From Litoditis marina (lineage: Eukaryota > Nematoda > Chromadorea > Rhabditida > Rhabditidae), in assembly GCA_964036275.1 (NCBI GenBank), contig OZ038440.1:10825690-10889689 (forward strand): DNA of 64,000 bases, read 5' to 3'. Under the pieces are notes generated by a model. It saw only the letters and a list, made by a program, of their open reading frames with translations. It was not told the origin of the DNA and made no database searches. Position numbers and translations under genes: made by a program. This document shows, piece by piece, positions 21,531 to 32,793 of this stretch (its first letter is position 1; every line of letters starts with the position of its first letter).

Positions 21531-22442
21531 GTTTAATATAATAGTTCCTCAACCCGACATGTCTGGCCAATGAGTAACGAATAAGTTGATTTAATAAACA
21601 CATAAGCATAATAGGAGAGAAAACGGGTCCAGGATATGTGAACACAGTTTGCAAAGGGTTTGTCTGGTCTGAGAAAGTTACCGAAGCTTCGTTGTAGTTT
21701 GATCTCGATACCCGCCGTGATTTACGAGTCCCGACCGGAATCACCTCCATCAAACTACAAGATAAAGCATCTTACACCGTATAGGCCTACTTTAAAAGTA
21801 GCAAACCGTATGTAGAATGATTGTCTAATGATCACAAATTATTCACATGGAACATGCTACCAACTGATAAATGTGCACCTAAAGAAAACCTGAAAACAAC
21901 AAACCTCGATTGCGTGTAGTGCAGTGACTGCAAATTACATCCACGTACAATACTTGATGCTAATATTCACGTGAACTATTTGCCTAACTCCAAAGTAATA
22001 AGATGTCCTCGAATCAAATACTTTGCTCTTGGTTTGCGATCTCTTCAAACTGTACAGTTCTTGTGTTCTAAAAGTACATATAACATGTTTTGTGATTAAA
22101 CATAATCATTTATTGTATACTCGGGAGAATTCTTTCAGTGAATAATTGTTTTCGTGCACAAATTTAGTCCCAAAAGTGAACAATTCGATTTCTCCTCGCT
22201 CATGAGTTCTATAATTATTGTTTTTCTGTAATGTTTATTTATTCTCGAGAATATGATTCTAGCATGCGTGGTTGATTTCCCTCAGGAATTGTTTCTATTT
22301 TGGTATTCTACAATACAAATGAGTAATTACCGTAATCGGGTTGAAAATGTTTTAAAAAGTTTCAATAAAGTATAAAAACAATACTAATACTACTGTAGGA
22401 GACACAATAACTAATTTTTATACAGTACTTGCTGTTTTCGAT

Positions 22443-23591
22443 TGACCAAACGTATTGCTTTCCCGAAACATGTTTATTGTTTCCAGCCGATTCTGAATCT
22501 CGATCCGATTCGCTGTTCGTGGCCCGCGGAATGGCCATTTTCCAACGAGGAACCAAGGCTGATGTACCCGGCAAACAGGTTGGTATACTAGTAATTTTAT
22601 TTCAATCCCAATTGAATTACAATTTAAAAAGCGTCAAACCCAGAACTAACTTCATTCTTCTCGAACCGCCATATAAAATAGTATTTTAACAACTTTGCTG
22701 GGATAGTATACTGTGCTGGGATAGATAGTATAACACTGTGCTGGGATAGTATAACTCAAGCAGTAAAACAAAACCAAACCTGTAGCAATGATAGATTTCG
22801 AAATTCGACCAAGATTGGAAATTTCCGCAGCCCAGTTCGTTTTTTTCAAATCCAAACTGTTAATGTTTCCAGCTGATCGTCACCATATTGCGGTTGGATT
22901 GGACTTCGACTGCGAGGAGGAAAGACTCGTCTGGAGTGACATCTCAGGTAGACCCGCACCAAAGTCACCAGACTTATGCTTGTTATGTAATTCGATTAAT
23001 AGCTGAAACTCTAGCTTTTTAAGTGTATGATTTATTAGATGTTCCGCGTGAGTCTTGTCCGGTAAGTGCAGAAGAGGTGAATAAAGAGGAATTACCCCCC
23101 TTACGAACTGTTGTAAATTGTGGATTCCATCTAGAGTTTAGCTCGTTCACAACCGGTTTCTCTTAGCATTTGCCTTTCAGCCGTACACCGCATACGGAAC
23201 TTCTCTATGTGTTCCAAAAAAACGACAATTTCAACACAGATGTATAATGTTAGCACAAAACAATAACAATTTGTCATTCGTCAAAGTATGCATCTCACTG
23301 TAATAATATTTCAGGGAATTCAATCCGTTCTGCGTCTATCAACGGCACTGATCACAAATCCTACTTCGCCGAAGACCTCAACAGTCCGGAGGGAATAGCC
23401 GTTGACTGGGCATCTAGGTTAGAAGATCATTCAATTAGAAGTGAAAATGTTAGGGTTATTATGCTAATAAACGTTAAATTAGAGTAGCGATGGACATCGT
23501 GAACTTTGAAACCATTTGAAGAAAAGTATAAAAATATATCTCCTCACCAAACAGTTTCAGAAAAAGCTGAATCTGACACGGGTGGTAGAAT
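22443..23591 (+). repeat. Inserted copy 1 of nidogen propeller exons A-B-C
   Basis: This segment is a near-identical copy of 24278-25264. It holds exon A (22487-22578, SDSLFVARGMAIFQRGTK), exon B (22873-22947, VGLDFDCEEERLVWSD) and exon C (23315-23417, SINGTDHKSYFAEDLNSPEG, then IAVDWASR), all open. B is the first YWTD blade. It lies between EGF3 and EGF4, the wrong place for the family order. A 31-bp sequence occurs on each side (22412-22442 and 23592-23622), like a long target duplication. Exon A ends in phase 0 while B needs one extra base, an inconsistency shared by both copies of A. Confidence 0.88.
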
Positions 23592-23689
23592 TAATTTTTA
23601 TACAGTACTTGCTGTTTTCGATCTTGTTTGGGTGAACGAACCGATCCTCTCAGTTCAAGTGTAACAAACCTGGTACATATTTACCACAT

Positions 23690-23915
23690 CTGCCCTGTTT
23701 GTAGGTTGATCTCCTTGTGTTCCAACTGTAATCCGCAACGTCTACTGTATGCAGAGATTAAACCACAACTCAGATTCGCTAAAATCGTTTAGTTCCCGCC
23801 TAGTTGTTCAATATTATAGTTTCCCTGCTGTGTTTGTAGTTTGATCTCTCTGTGGTTCACTTATAATTAGCCATCTATACTGTATGTGGAGGTGAAACTA
23901 CAATTCAGACGTCAT
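23690..23915. repeat. Diverged local tandem duplication
   Basis: Two diverged copies of a unit beginning tgtttgtagnttgatct lie at about 23695 and 23836, each followed by a similar actgtat and aaccacaa/aaactacaa stretch. It sits in the intron before EGF exon 4 and has no coding potential. Confidence 0.5.
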
Positions 23916-23933
23916 CAAACCGTACAATTTCAG

Positions 23934-24053
23934 CCTCGTGCCTGGATGATCGTTCTCTGTGCGATGTTCACGCAGAGTGCGTACCGGGGGAGGAAGGACA
24001 GTACGTGTGCAACTGTCACTACGGATATCACGGAAACGGAAGAACGTGTTCAC
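23934..24053 (+). pseudogene. Nidogen EGF-like exon 4 (intact)
   Basis: Acceptor ATTTCAG and donor gtaagt frame an exon read SCLDDRSLCDVHAECVPGEE, then GQYVCNCHYGYHGNGRTCS, with all six EGF cysteines. It ends one base into a codon and joins exon A (24322) in phase, giving CSPDSES. This shows that the copy of exon A at 24322, not the one at 22487, is in the ancestral position. Confidence 0.85.
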
Positions 24054-24277
24054 GTAAGTTTGGTCACGTGACACTGTTTTCGTATCTTATATGTGAAACT
24101 TGTTCAAATATAGTGTTCTCGCAACCTTCCTTCTCGAAGAGCAAATAATTGTGTTTGTGTGATTGAGGAGTGAACTTTTTTATCAACGTCAATCCTTCTA
24201 TTCATATAATGTTGTATCAAAAAGCACTTTCATAATTTTTTTGTCACATTGAAAAACAAGGCCAAAATCGAGACAAT

Positions 24278-25264
24278 TGACCAAACGTATTGCTTTCCCG
24301 AAACATGTTTATTGTTTCCAGCCGATTCTGAATCTCGATCCGATTCGCTGTTCGTGGCCCGCGGAATGGCCATTTTCCAACGAGGAACCAAGGCTGATGT
24401 ACCCGGCAAACAGGTTGGTATACTTTTAATTTTATTTCAATCCCAATTGAATTACAATTTAAAAAGCGTCAAACCCAGAACTAACTTTATTCTTCTCGAA
24501 CCGCCATATAAAATAGTATTTTAACAACTTTGCTGGGATAGTATACTGTGCTGGGATAGATAGTATAACACTGTGCTGGGATAGTATAACTCAAACAGTA
24601 AAACAAACCCAAACCTGTAGCAATGATAGATTTCGAAATTCGACCAAGATTGGAAACTTCCGCGGGGGTCTGGGGGGCACCCCCAGCTAGCGGGACCCGC
24701 GGCTATTTATTAGATGTTCCGCGTGAGTCTTGTCCGGTAAGTGCGGAAGAGGTGAATAAAGAGGAATTACCCCCCTTACGAACTGTTGTAAATTGTGGAT
24801 TCCATCTAGAGTTTAGCTCGTTCACAACCGGTTTCTCTTAGCATTTGCCTTTCAGCCGTACACCGCATACGGAACTCCCCTATGTGTTCCAAAAAACGAC
24901 AATTTCAACACAGATGTATAATGTTAGCACAAAACAATAACAATTTGTCATTCGTCAAAGTATGCATCTCACTGTAATAATATTCCAGGGCATTCAATTC
25001 GTTCTGCGTCTATCAACGGCACTGATCACAAATCCTACTTCGCCGAAGACCTCAACAGTCCGGAGGGAATAGCCGTTGACTAGGCATCTAGGTTAGAAGA
25101 TCATTCAATTAGAAGTGAAAATGTTAGGGTTATTATGCTAATAAACGTTAAATTAGAGTAGCGATGCACATCGTGAACTTTGAAACCATTTGAAGAAAAG
25201 TATAAAAATATATCTCCTCACCAAACAGTTTCAGAAATAGCTGAATCTGACACGGGTGGTAGAA
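24278..25264 (+). pseudogene. Ancestral-position propeller exons A and C, exon B deleted
   Basis: Exon A' (24322-24413) is identical in protein to exon A. The about 200 bp carrying exon B in copy 1 (roughly 22825-23033) are missing and replaced by a 43-bp GC-rich nested palindrome. Exon C' (24989-25091) has N to H at its second residue, and TGG of the VDWAS motif is TAG at 25081-25083. This copy therefore cannot encode the propeller. It decayed after the segment was copied, because copy 1 keeps B and the Trp codon. Confidence 0.88.
24660..24702. repeat. GC-rich nested palindrome at a deletion point
   Basis: CCGCGGG (24660-24666) and CCCGCGG (24696-24702) form outer arms. Inside them CTGGGGG (24670-24676) and CCCCCAG (24680-24686) form a perfect hairpin with a 3-nt loop. 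The surrounding DNA is AT-rich, and copy 1 of the duplicated segment has ordinary sequence and exon B here. It may be filler DNA or the remnant of a small palindromic element. Confidence 0.85.
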
Positions 25265-25463
25265 TTTAGCAACGAACGAATGCATCTGTATAACTTGTAA
25301 ACAGAAACTTTACTGCTAGTTTGATGTATCACAACCAGAAAAATCTTTTTCAAAACAGATTTTAAAAAAAACTCATCTTCGTTCTAACGGATCATCTAGA
25401 AGTCTGCCTCGATTTATTCATAAATACTTTCTCGATCATTTTTTTATATCGATACATTTCCAG

Positions 25464-26997
25464 GAATGTGTACTATGCGGACTCGCTGAACGATGAGATC
25501 GGCGTCGCCTCATTGGACGGAAAATACAAGAAGTCTCTCGTGACTGAGGGACTCGTCAATCCCAGATCCGTCGTCATCGACTTGTACAACAGGTATAGCC
25601 GTGCTCATCCCTACTAGGACTCCTACAGTATGATTTAACAAGTTTCGGAACGTTAGATACGTGCTATCGTAATGGTTAACAGTTATGGTTCAGTTGTGCA
25701 GCTGTTATTGACTTGTACATCATGTGTGGCGTTCGTCGTTTGTTTGTTGTCTCCCTTGAATATAGATGCATTTTCGGATGATAACAGACTTGCATATTGA
25801 GAAAGCGTTACCAAATAAAAGTTCAGCTAGTCAAACTCAATACAACTCAAAAGTCGAACATTGTGAAATCGATCAACAGCCCTAATCACGAAGTCTACAG
25901 TCATTAATCATGTGACTTAAGGTTCGCTGTGTCTCTAAATGCTTTGAAATTCAATTCAATGTTTTCTCTTTTCTAGGCATTTGTACTACACTGACTGGCA
26001 CAGAGAGAACCCGTTCATCGGCAGAGTGGACACGGACGGAAAAAATAACAAGGTTAGTGACACGGAAAGATAGATCAAAATTTGATAAAATCAGGTCTGA
26101 AGTATAATTTTTGGAGAACTGACTGAATCTTCAAAAGAAACAAAGATTTATCGTATCAATTCCAGATCTTCCTCAACACTGATATTCACCTTCTGAATGG
26201 TCTGACCATTCTCCCGAACAGATGAGAACTTTGCTGGGTTGATGCAGGAAATCACAGGTAAACTAACAGTTAATCATCACTACTTGTAATTGTTATAAGT
26301 TGTATTTCATTTCCGGTCAAATTCGACATAACGATGCTTGATTTCACTTAGAATATAAAGTTCCTTGTGCTCAATCAGTATCTGAGTTCACTCCGATTGG
26401 ATGAGGTTATAGGACTCTGGCACGGGTGACTAATCGGTTTTATTCAATGTTTTTGATTTTTATCATGAATATAATCCTATTCTAGATTGTCGTGCATTGA
26501 CTTCAACGGTGAGAACCGTCGTGTCGTCTGTGCCCCTCTGGAGTACCCCTTCGGACTGACCCACGACAACGAGGAGAGGTTCTACTGGACAGACTGGAAG
26601 AAGTGAGTTGATTGCAAAAGTTCATTTCTCAAGCAAATAATGGCTGTGAACTAGTGAGAGCATTGGAACAACGCAAAAACAGTTAAGTGAAGTAAATCAT
26701 TGTTTTGAAGTTATAACCTTCCTTAACTTCTGAGAAACCTCTGAGATCGGGTTTAGAGACCTGAAGCATCTTTGCTTATGAAACGATGAGCGTTTTGTCA
26801 GAACCTTCATGTTTGTGAAGTCAGATGCATATATGTTTGAGAGATGTTAGTAGTCTTAGTCTTATCCTTGTCTTCTTCCGGTAACCGTATCCACACCGTG
26901 GGAGTGTATGGTGAAGCCTATGCCTCGTTCCCCATCTCGATTGGAGGATCGGGCAAGGTGTACGGTATCATCAGCGTACCAAAGAAATGCTCAGGGC
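25464..26997 (+). pseudogene. Nidogen propeller exons D-H with stop and broken acceptor
   Basis: Exon D (25464-25592) reads RNVYYADSLNDEIGVASLDG. Exon E (25977-26052) reads RHLYYTDWHRENPFIGRVDT. Exon F (26166-26257) reads LLNGLTILPNR, then stop, then ELCWVDAGNHR. Exon G (26486-26602) reads LSCIDFNGENRRVVCAPLEY and later FYWTDWK. Exon H (26881-26997) reads NRIHTVGVYGEAYASFPISI. Phases match from D to H. The TGA at 26223-26225 interrupts blade 4. Exon H should begin at TAACCG, but the preceding dinucleotide is GG in ttcttccgg, where AG is needed. The YWTD-type motifs are otherwise well kept, so loss was recent or the sequence has errors. Confidence 0.88.
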
Positions 26998-27296
26998 GTA
27001 AGTTTACTATAGTTTTAGATGAAAAACGCTTGCCAGAAGTTATTCGCAAAATGTATACCTGCTCTGTTCGTGTTTTCGAAGATCCTCAGTCATAGAAGTA
27101 TTTGAATTGGATGTTAAAGAAGGTTGGAATTGGATCAAAAATTGATAGGTAGTGTGATTTCCTAATCTCCAATAGCTTGGCCTGCCAACGATTGACAAGA
27201 TTGCTATTTTTGTTCAATATTGACTGTATTCGCTATGAAAAATACAATAATGTCTTTGTTGTTTTGTGTATTGTTGTACTAACCCTCTCCTTCCAG

Positions 27297-27406
27297 CTCC
27301 CTCTCCCTGCGCTGTCAACAACGGTGGCTGCAAGTATCTGTGTCTGCCAGGTAGCGAGGGCGTCCACTGTGAATGTCCCGACAACCTGGCTGTCAAGGGA
27401 TGTTAG
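27297..27406 (+). pseudogene. Nidogen C-terminal EGF exon and stop codon
   Basis: Acceptor CCTTCCAG. The reading PPSPCAVNNGGCKYLCLPGS followed by EGVHCECPDNLAVKGC and TAG matches the terminal EGF of nidogens (CxVNNGGCxxLCLPxPG...CRCPDN). All six cysteines are present. It joins exon H in phase (GGG C/CT). Confidence 0.85.
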
Positions 27407-28874
27407 CACTTCGCGTTTTACGTGATCCGCTTCCCGTGACCCCTTTCACGTGACCTTCCAATTGTCGACCATCTATATATTCAAGTACCCATTTTACGTG
27501 GACGTGTAATGACTGATTACATGTAATGATTGCGCATATGTGAGCCTGCAAGATAGTGTTCGTCAACTTGTTATTTGAAGAACTATCAGAATACTTGCAA
27601 TTGCAGTTTTCCATATTTGCATCTACCCTTATTACTATTTGTTGTCGCATCTGAAGAGAAAGTTCGTTGAAGTTGACCTAATATTTTCTTCCCAGTTTGC
27701 CATCTTTTCAGCTAGTGAAAAGTTGAACAACATCGACTGTACAGAAGTCGAGAAAACCAATATTGTAGAACGGTATTTTTATTATTGATTATGTGAAAAT
27801 AGTTCATGAAATGATTTTGAGTCTCATGATTGCATGCAAATGCGTCTTTTTTGTTCTTTTTTGTAACATTTTAAAATTGTTCTTGTAAAAGAGTGCAGTG
27901 TATTTCATTCCAAAACCAGCCTTATCCTGCCAACTTATTCAATTGTTCACATGTAGTTCACCGCGTACTTTGTTAAAATAATCTTTTGTAGTTCTTAAAT
28001 GTTTAATTTGAATAAAGATCATAAATCACATTTGAGAAGGGATGATTGAAGCGAGAGATGATAATGGGGAATATCTTATCAAAGTAAGCATGTAGCATCT
28101 ATTAAAATAAGGTTTACCTTTTACCTACAGAGTACTTTTGAAATTGCTCGAAGAAAAGTTGTACCAAAATTTTACCAAAACTTTTATCTGTATTCCGTGT
28201 TGGTTGTCTGAAAACCTTCTAACGCAGCGAATGAGCTAAAGAGTTCAACATAAAATAAGGCGGAGTCAGTTAAAACAAATTAAGGTTAATGGTCTTTATA
28301 CTTAAAAGGGTGAAAGTTATATATGTGTCAATTGCGAAACATTTATAATTTGAAAATAGTTCGCTCCCTTTTTTTTCAATTTTCAGTTGACGAAGTACCA
28401 CCAAAGTGTAAATTGAGCATGTTTTCAAAATACATCATTTGGAAGAATTATTATAAGATTTAAGATTTCTGGGATAATAAAAATGACGAACGCTGTTCAT
28501 GAAGTTGTTCATTACGTTACTACAACACTTCATTGAATTTACACTTTCTTCCGAACGAATGAAAGTACTTTTCATGGAACTCGCAGAGATTGCGATAACT
28601 AACTTTACCAAGAAAAATTCGTTCACTTCGCAGACTGTTCCTTTAATGTCTGTCTGAACAAATTTGGTTTCTGTCTAGTTCGGTTCGTGGTAATTGAGTT
28701 TACTATACTTAATAATGCTAGAAGTTTGTAATTAAGATAATGAAGAGAGTACGATAGGTAGACTGAGGTTGCTCCTTTGATTGTTTTCCTAGACGTGACC
28801 TACTTACCTAGAAAACTGCTTAGTAGTTCGTGAGAGCATCAACAATCATTCAACTACGAGTATCGTATTTACTA
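27407..28874. other. Intergenic, no gene seen
   Basis: AT-rich DNA downstream of the nidogen relic. No family resemblance, no paired splice sites around open stretches and no strong repeat were found. Confidence 0.6.
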
Positions 28875-29109
28875 CTCAGCAGTCGCTCGTCCCAGGTACA
28901 AGAACATGACGTCCCATGTCCCGATACCGTACCGGGACGATACCAAGAATTACGGTAGACGTGGAGCAGATTTGCATGAATGATGACAAAATAGGAGACT
29001 ATTTTATGCAAATATGCTCCATTTCTACCGCAATCCTTGGTACCGTCTCGGAACAGTACCAGGACATGTCACGTCCCGTTCTTGTACCTGGGACGATCCG
29101 TCTCCTGAG
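28875..29109. mobile_element. Foldback (MITE-like) element, about 235 bp
   Basis: Two arms of about 105 bp are inverted copies of each other (roughly 80% by eye) around a spacer of about 25 bp. The left arm starts ctcag and includes tcgtcccaggtacaagaac; the right arm ends gttcttgtacctgggacga...ctgag. No clear target duplication is seen. No protein is encoded. It is most likely a non-autonomous DNA transposon. Confidence 0.8.
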
Positions 29110-29164
29110 TTGCGTGAAAAGATTACCAGATTCACAACACCCACAGTTTCTCATCGTTTGTCTT

Positions 29165-29335
29165 CATTGTTTCTAGTTGTTGTCTCCCTTTCTTTCTTTT
29201 TCTCTTTCTTCGCACTCTATTTTTCTGTCTCATATCATCTCTCCTCCTCTTCCCTCTCCCTTTCTTCATCTCTCTTTCTCTGTTTTCTCCATTTCTTCTT
29301 TTTTCTCTCCTTCACAAAACATCCTCAAAGTGCAA
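29165..29335 (+). repeat. Polypyrimidine (CT-rich) tract
   Basis: Strongly pyrimidine-biased strand (runs of tttctttctttt, tctcctcctctt and similar). Open frames here are products of the low complexity. A second, weaker tract lies at about 29680-29860. Confidence 0.8.
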
Positions 29336-31180
29336 AAACTCTTCCTTGAGACTTGGCAAACGTGTACTATATGATGTCGATTACATGAACCTGAAGTATC
29401 TGGGTGGGTGAGTTCAATGATTCCTGAGGGGTGGGTGAGTTCAATGATTCGATTAGCATTTTAAAAAAAAATCAATCAGATTTTTTTTATTCTCAAGTAG
29501 TCTAGTCATTCGATTAGCCGAATATCATTCTCTTTTTTGAAAACTATTTTTTCATTCCGATCTCATGAATTGGTCATGAAACGACCCCATGGGTATTCGT
29601 ACTGCGTATGCTGCATTATCCCGTAGGTGGGTTGATGCCATTGTTGAGACTGCTCGCGCTTTGCTGCCACTAAGTTACATATTTCTCGTTTCTCTTCTTT
29701 CCCTCTGCGCTGTCTGTTTATCTTCTCCTTTTTCTCTCTACTCTTTCAATCTTTTCCATTCAACAGTTTCCCCTTGACTTCTCCTCTCCTTTCTATCGAT
29801 TATTTCCTTCGCTCATCTTTCTCATTTTTTCTCTGGTTTTTTGTTTATATCCAGCCATTCTCTTTTTTCAAGTTCAATCCGTTTATCTGTATGTCACTCT
29901 ACTTTCGACATATACGAAAAGTCTAGGGTATAATAGGCAGGGAGTCGGAGTGATCAAGTGGGCGAGTGCTGGAGAGGGCCTAATAGGGCAGTGAATACCA
30001 CGACCACGACTCTGAACAATTCCTTTCTGACCCGACAGGCCCTAAACTTTTCATCTATGACGGCTGTGTTCTGTTCTGTAAGTCTCATCGAAACATATTT
30101 CAGGATGAGTTCCTTCCTAGGAGAACGTACTGACAGCATCCTAGTATCTGGCATTACAGTAGTGGTGAGTTCGGAAGACACCCAAAGTTCTTGTTTGATT
30201 AATTCGCCGAATTCAATTCATGTGAAAACATAGCACTGTTAGAGGTTCGTCATAGTGAGGAAATCTTGAGTAAAACCCTGATTTGGAACTTCTTGATGCA
30301 AGAAATCTGGGAAAAAAGTGTTTTTTCACCAAACCAGTCAGTACATAACGTGATGTGGAATAAATAGTTTCTTCTTTTGACTTCTCCAAACGTGATATAT
30401 ACAGTAGATGTTGACTAAGAAGCGGATGAAACTCTGATTTGTAATTTTATCCTTCGAACAAACTAGAAAACGAAAACTCCAGATTTTGAAAATTAGCTCT
30501 AACGGACCGGGACCGAACTACAAGCAAAACAGGAAGAATGGAACAAAACAACTCGTTCAGCACTTTGCCTCCAAATGAATTTGTATACAGTATACTTCTT
30601 AAATTCAGTTTAGTTTTTCAAGTGTGGTCAATGTTCGTTCGAATTGTCTGTTTGGAAAACTCACGTCCGAATATATTAATCATTTCCGCTACGTGCAAAA
30701 TGTAATCGGATTCAATATAATTATTGATTTTATGCTGCTAATGCAAGACAATTAGATAAATGATGGTAATTGATGATCTGATGAATGTTGCTAAGGAGTT
30801 TCTATGAAATTGTGAGTAATAACGAAAGTATGATAGGGAAGCACGAACTGGTACAGGGGTTAAATGATGTAGCTCCAAAGTTTCACTGAACAAAACAAAC
30901 AGATCCTCACGATATCTCACGTGATTCTCCTTCTGGCCACGAACATTTACATGGGTCTTCCGCGATGCACTGTTCGTTGAAAAGGGGCGCGAACGTTTGT
31001 GACTACACGGCATATTGAAACAAACTTGAAAATCGAAAAAAACGGCTCCTTTAAAGAACTTACAATGTCAATGCAGTGGTATTACTCATCATAAACTCAT
31101 AAACTCGTCGCCAACGGAAAGGCGGGAGGGTACTGTATATCTCACTTTCCGCTGTGTACGCACACATGTCTCCGATTCCA
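29336..31180. other. Intergenic, no gene seen
   Basis: Apart from a small tandem duplication of ggtgggtgagttcaatgatt (29405 and 29432) and a second CT-rich tract, nothing is recognised. Open stretches of up to about 90 codons lack family resemblance and start context. Confidence 0.55.
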
Positions 31181-31185
31181 GCAGC

Positions 31186-31250
31186 TATGTGCGCAGTGGT
31201 TAGCGCCCTGCTACGAAAGTTTTGCTCGCAGGTTCGGTTCCGGCAAGAGA
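31186..31250 (+). repeat. tRNA-derived fragment
   Basis: The sequence tgtgcgcagtggttagcgcc followed 31 nt later by GGTTCGGTTCC resembles the D-arm/A box and T-arm/B box of a tRNA, with one mismatch in the B box. The acceptor arms do not pair, so it is not a functional tRNA gene. A short SINE remnant is the likeliest reading. Confidence 0.5.
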
Positions 31251-31290
31251 CAGAAAATTATAAATTTGGCCCTCACTATATTATCATTCG

Positions 31291-31435
31291 CGAGTGGTCA
31301 AGTGGTTAGCGTTCGGCCGTCGCTCTTCCTGAAGGTATCTACCTCGCGGGCCGCATGAGGCTTCATGTGTTCACAGAGCTTATATAAATCGTCAATACCT
31401 TGAATTGTGTATGAAAACTAAAGTTTCAATGAAAT
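31291..31435 (+). mobile_element. tRNA-derived SINE, internally deleted
   Basis: It begins gagtggtcaagtggttagcg and continues ttcggccgtcgctc, then ggtatctacctcgcgggcc and atgag. It is the same family as the SINE at 38028, but it lacks the stretch containing the B box. It follows the tRNA-like piece at 31186 closely. Confidence 0.65.
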
Positions 31436-31492
31436 GACACACGACTGAATATTATATATTTGCCGTAAAGTGCTTATTATTAGCAATTGAAG

Positions 31493-32793
31493 GTGTCTAC
31501 TATTGGAGTGTTGGTCAATCTTCTTTGTGCCGTCATAATGATGAGACTGCGAATATTCCGCTCTTCATATGGGATACTGACCATCTGTGAAACTCTCGCT
31601 AATGTAGGGGTCCTGTTGAGATTCCTTCTCTGGGTGGCCCCAACCACCATCACGTGAGTTGAAAAAAGGTTAAGTAGCATTTATATTTGGACAAAATTGA
31701 ATATTTATCAACTTATTAATGGGTTCAAACGTGTCGATACAAAAAATACTGTTTGTGAGTCCTAAGTGAATGAACATGGGTATTTAATATTCTAAGTTTA
31801 GTGTTCTGTGTATTGGAAACTAAATTCGCCGCAACTGTTCTTTCAGAGGTTTGGTTTACATTGAAACATCATAAATGTATGGGCAGCCATTCAGATCTCG
31901 GTCTATTTTCAGCTCGATACCAGATTCTCTTCAAGGCTTGAATAGTTCCCTAGGTCAACTGATTATATTTTCACAGTCAATATCATTCCACGCAATTCTC
32001 GCGATTTCAATCAATAGATTTGTGGCAATTTCCTATCCCATCTTGTATAGACAATATTTCACAATTAAAAACACTTACTACATTCTTCTGTTTATTATGA
32101 TAATCAGTGCAGCTCTCGCATCTATTTACTTTTATGGTATGTTCTCCAATTGTTCAAGTGTGAGCTTGTGAGGTTACCACTGTTTTCAAACTCAAATCAT
32201 GCTGTAGCTGTAGAATGTGAACCAATATCAAAAACTTGGAAAAGAGTAATGCTAATCATAGCCTTATCCTGGGTTGATAAAGCAAACAGAACATGATTTT
32301 CAAACAAAAATGATACGACAAATGTTGTAGTTCCATTTTTGAAGACGTCACGCGGACAGTTTTGTTCACGATTTGTACCGAAAAGTCACCGTGACCCCCC
32401 CCCCCCCCTTGTGTTTCTTAAATCAATTTCGCAGAAAAATTCAACCTATCGTTTTTGTTTTTACTCGCAGATCAGTGAGCGGCTTATTCTGACCACTGAC
32501 CTAGTAACGCCTAACGCGTCAGATTGCACTCCTCGTGAGTGATTCTGTACTCATGGCTCACGGCGAGTTGTACTCATCGTTTCCCTGAATACGGGCACAC
32601 GGAGCACATTTACATTGAGTCAGAACCTTGTCAACTCTTCTACAACACCTCCAACTTCAACTGGAACTTCGCCCCAACGGCCTGTGGTCGTTTCCTATCG
32701 GACTACATCGATTTAACCTACAGTGTTTCCCTGTTTGTAGTTGTCGCAATCTTTGATTCGTTCACACTGAGAGCTCTCCTGGTAAACAACAAG
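31493..32793 (+). pseudogene. srx-like chemoreceptor pseudogene (first copy)
   Basis: The Srx family are nematode seven-helix chemosensory receptors of the ciliary membrane. Exon 1 (31493-31653) encodes TM1-TM2: IGVLVNLLCAVIMMRLRIFR, SYGILTICETLANVGVLLRF and LLWVAPTTIT. Exon 2 (31913-32136) encodes TM3-TM4, with SSLGQLIIFSQSISFHAILA and the signature NRFVAISYPILYR. A third coding stretch (32581-32793) covers extracellular loop 2 and TM5 (CQLFYNTSNF, SLFVVVAIFDSFTLRALL) and ends at a gtaggat donor. Exons 1 and 2 join in phase (AC/C). The exon 1 acceptor is degenerate (ttgaag), the third stretch has no in-phase acceptor, a run of 14 C sits in the preceding intron, and the TM6-TM7 exons are not secure. 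Confidence 0.78.
32395..32408 (+). repeat. Homopolymer of 14 C
   Basis: An uninterrupted C run inside the presumed intron of the first srx relic. It is a mutational hotspot and a place where the read or assembly length may be wrong. Confidence 0.95.

Larger units (their letters stand above)
20579..27406 (+). pseudogene. nid-1: Nidogen (entactin) pseudogene, 3' half
   Basis: Nidogen is a secreted basement-membrane protein linking laminin and collagen IV. In order the region holds three EGF exons, three YWTD-propeller exons that are out of place, a further EGF exon, a partial second copy of those propeller exons, five more propeller exons and a terminal EGF with the stop TAG at 27404-27406. 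Most exon phases agree with a normal gene (C to D, D to E, E to F, F to G, G to H, H to I). Lesions: a 1-nt loss in EGF1, Cys to Trp in EGF3, exon order broken by an inserted duplicate, propeller exon B deleted from the second copy, TAG at 25081-25083, TGA at 26223-26225, and the acceptor before 26881 changed from AG to GG. The 5' half is absent. Collapsed or erroneous assembly is the main alternative to a true pseudogene. Confidence 0.88.

Noticed and set aside
29014..29374. Phe/Ser-rich open frames
   Set aside because: Produced by the polypyrimidine tract; low-complexity translation only.
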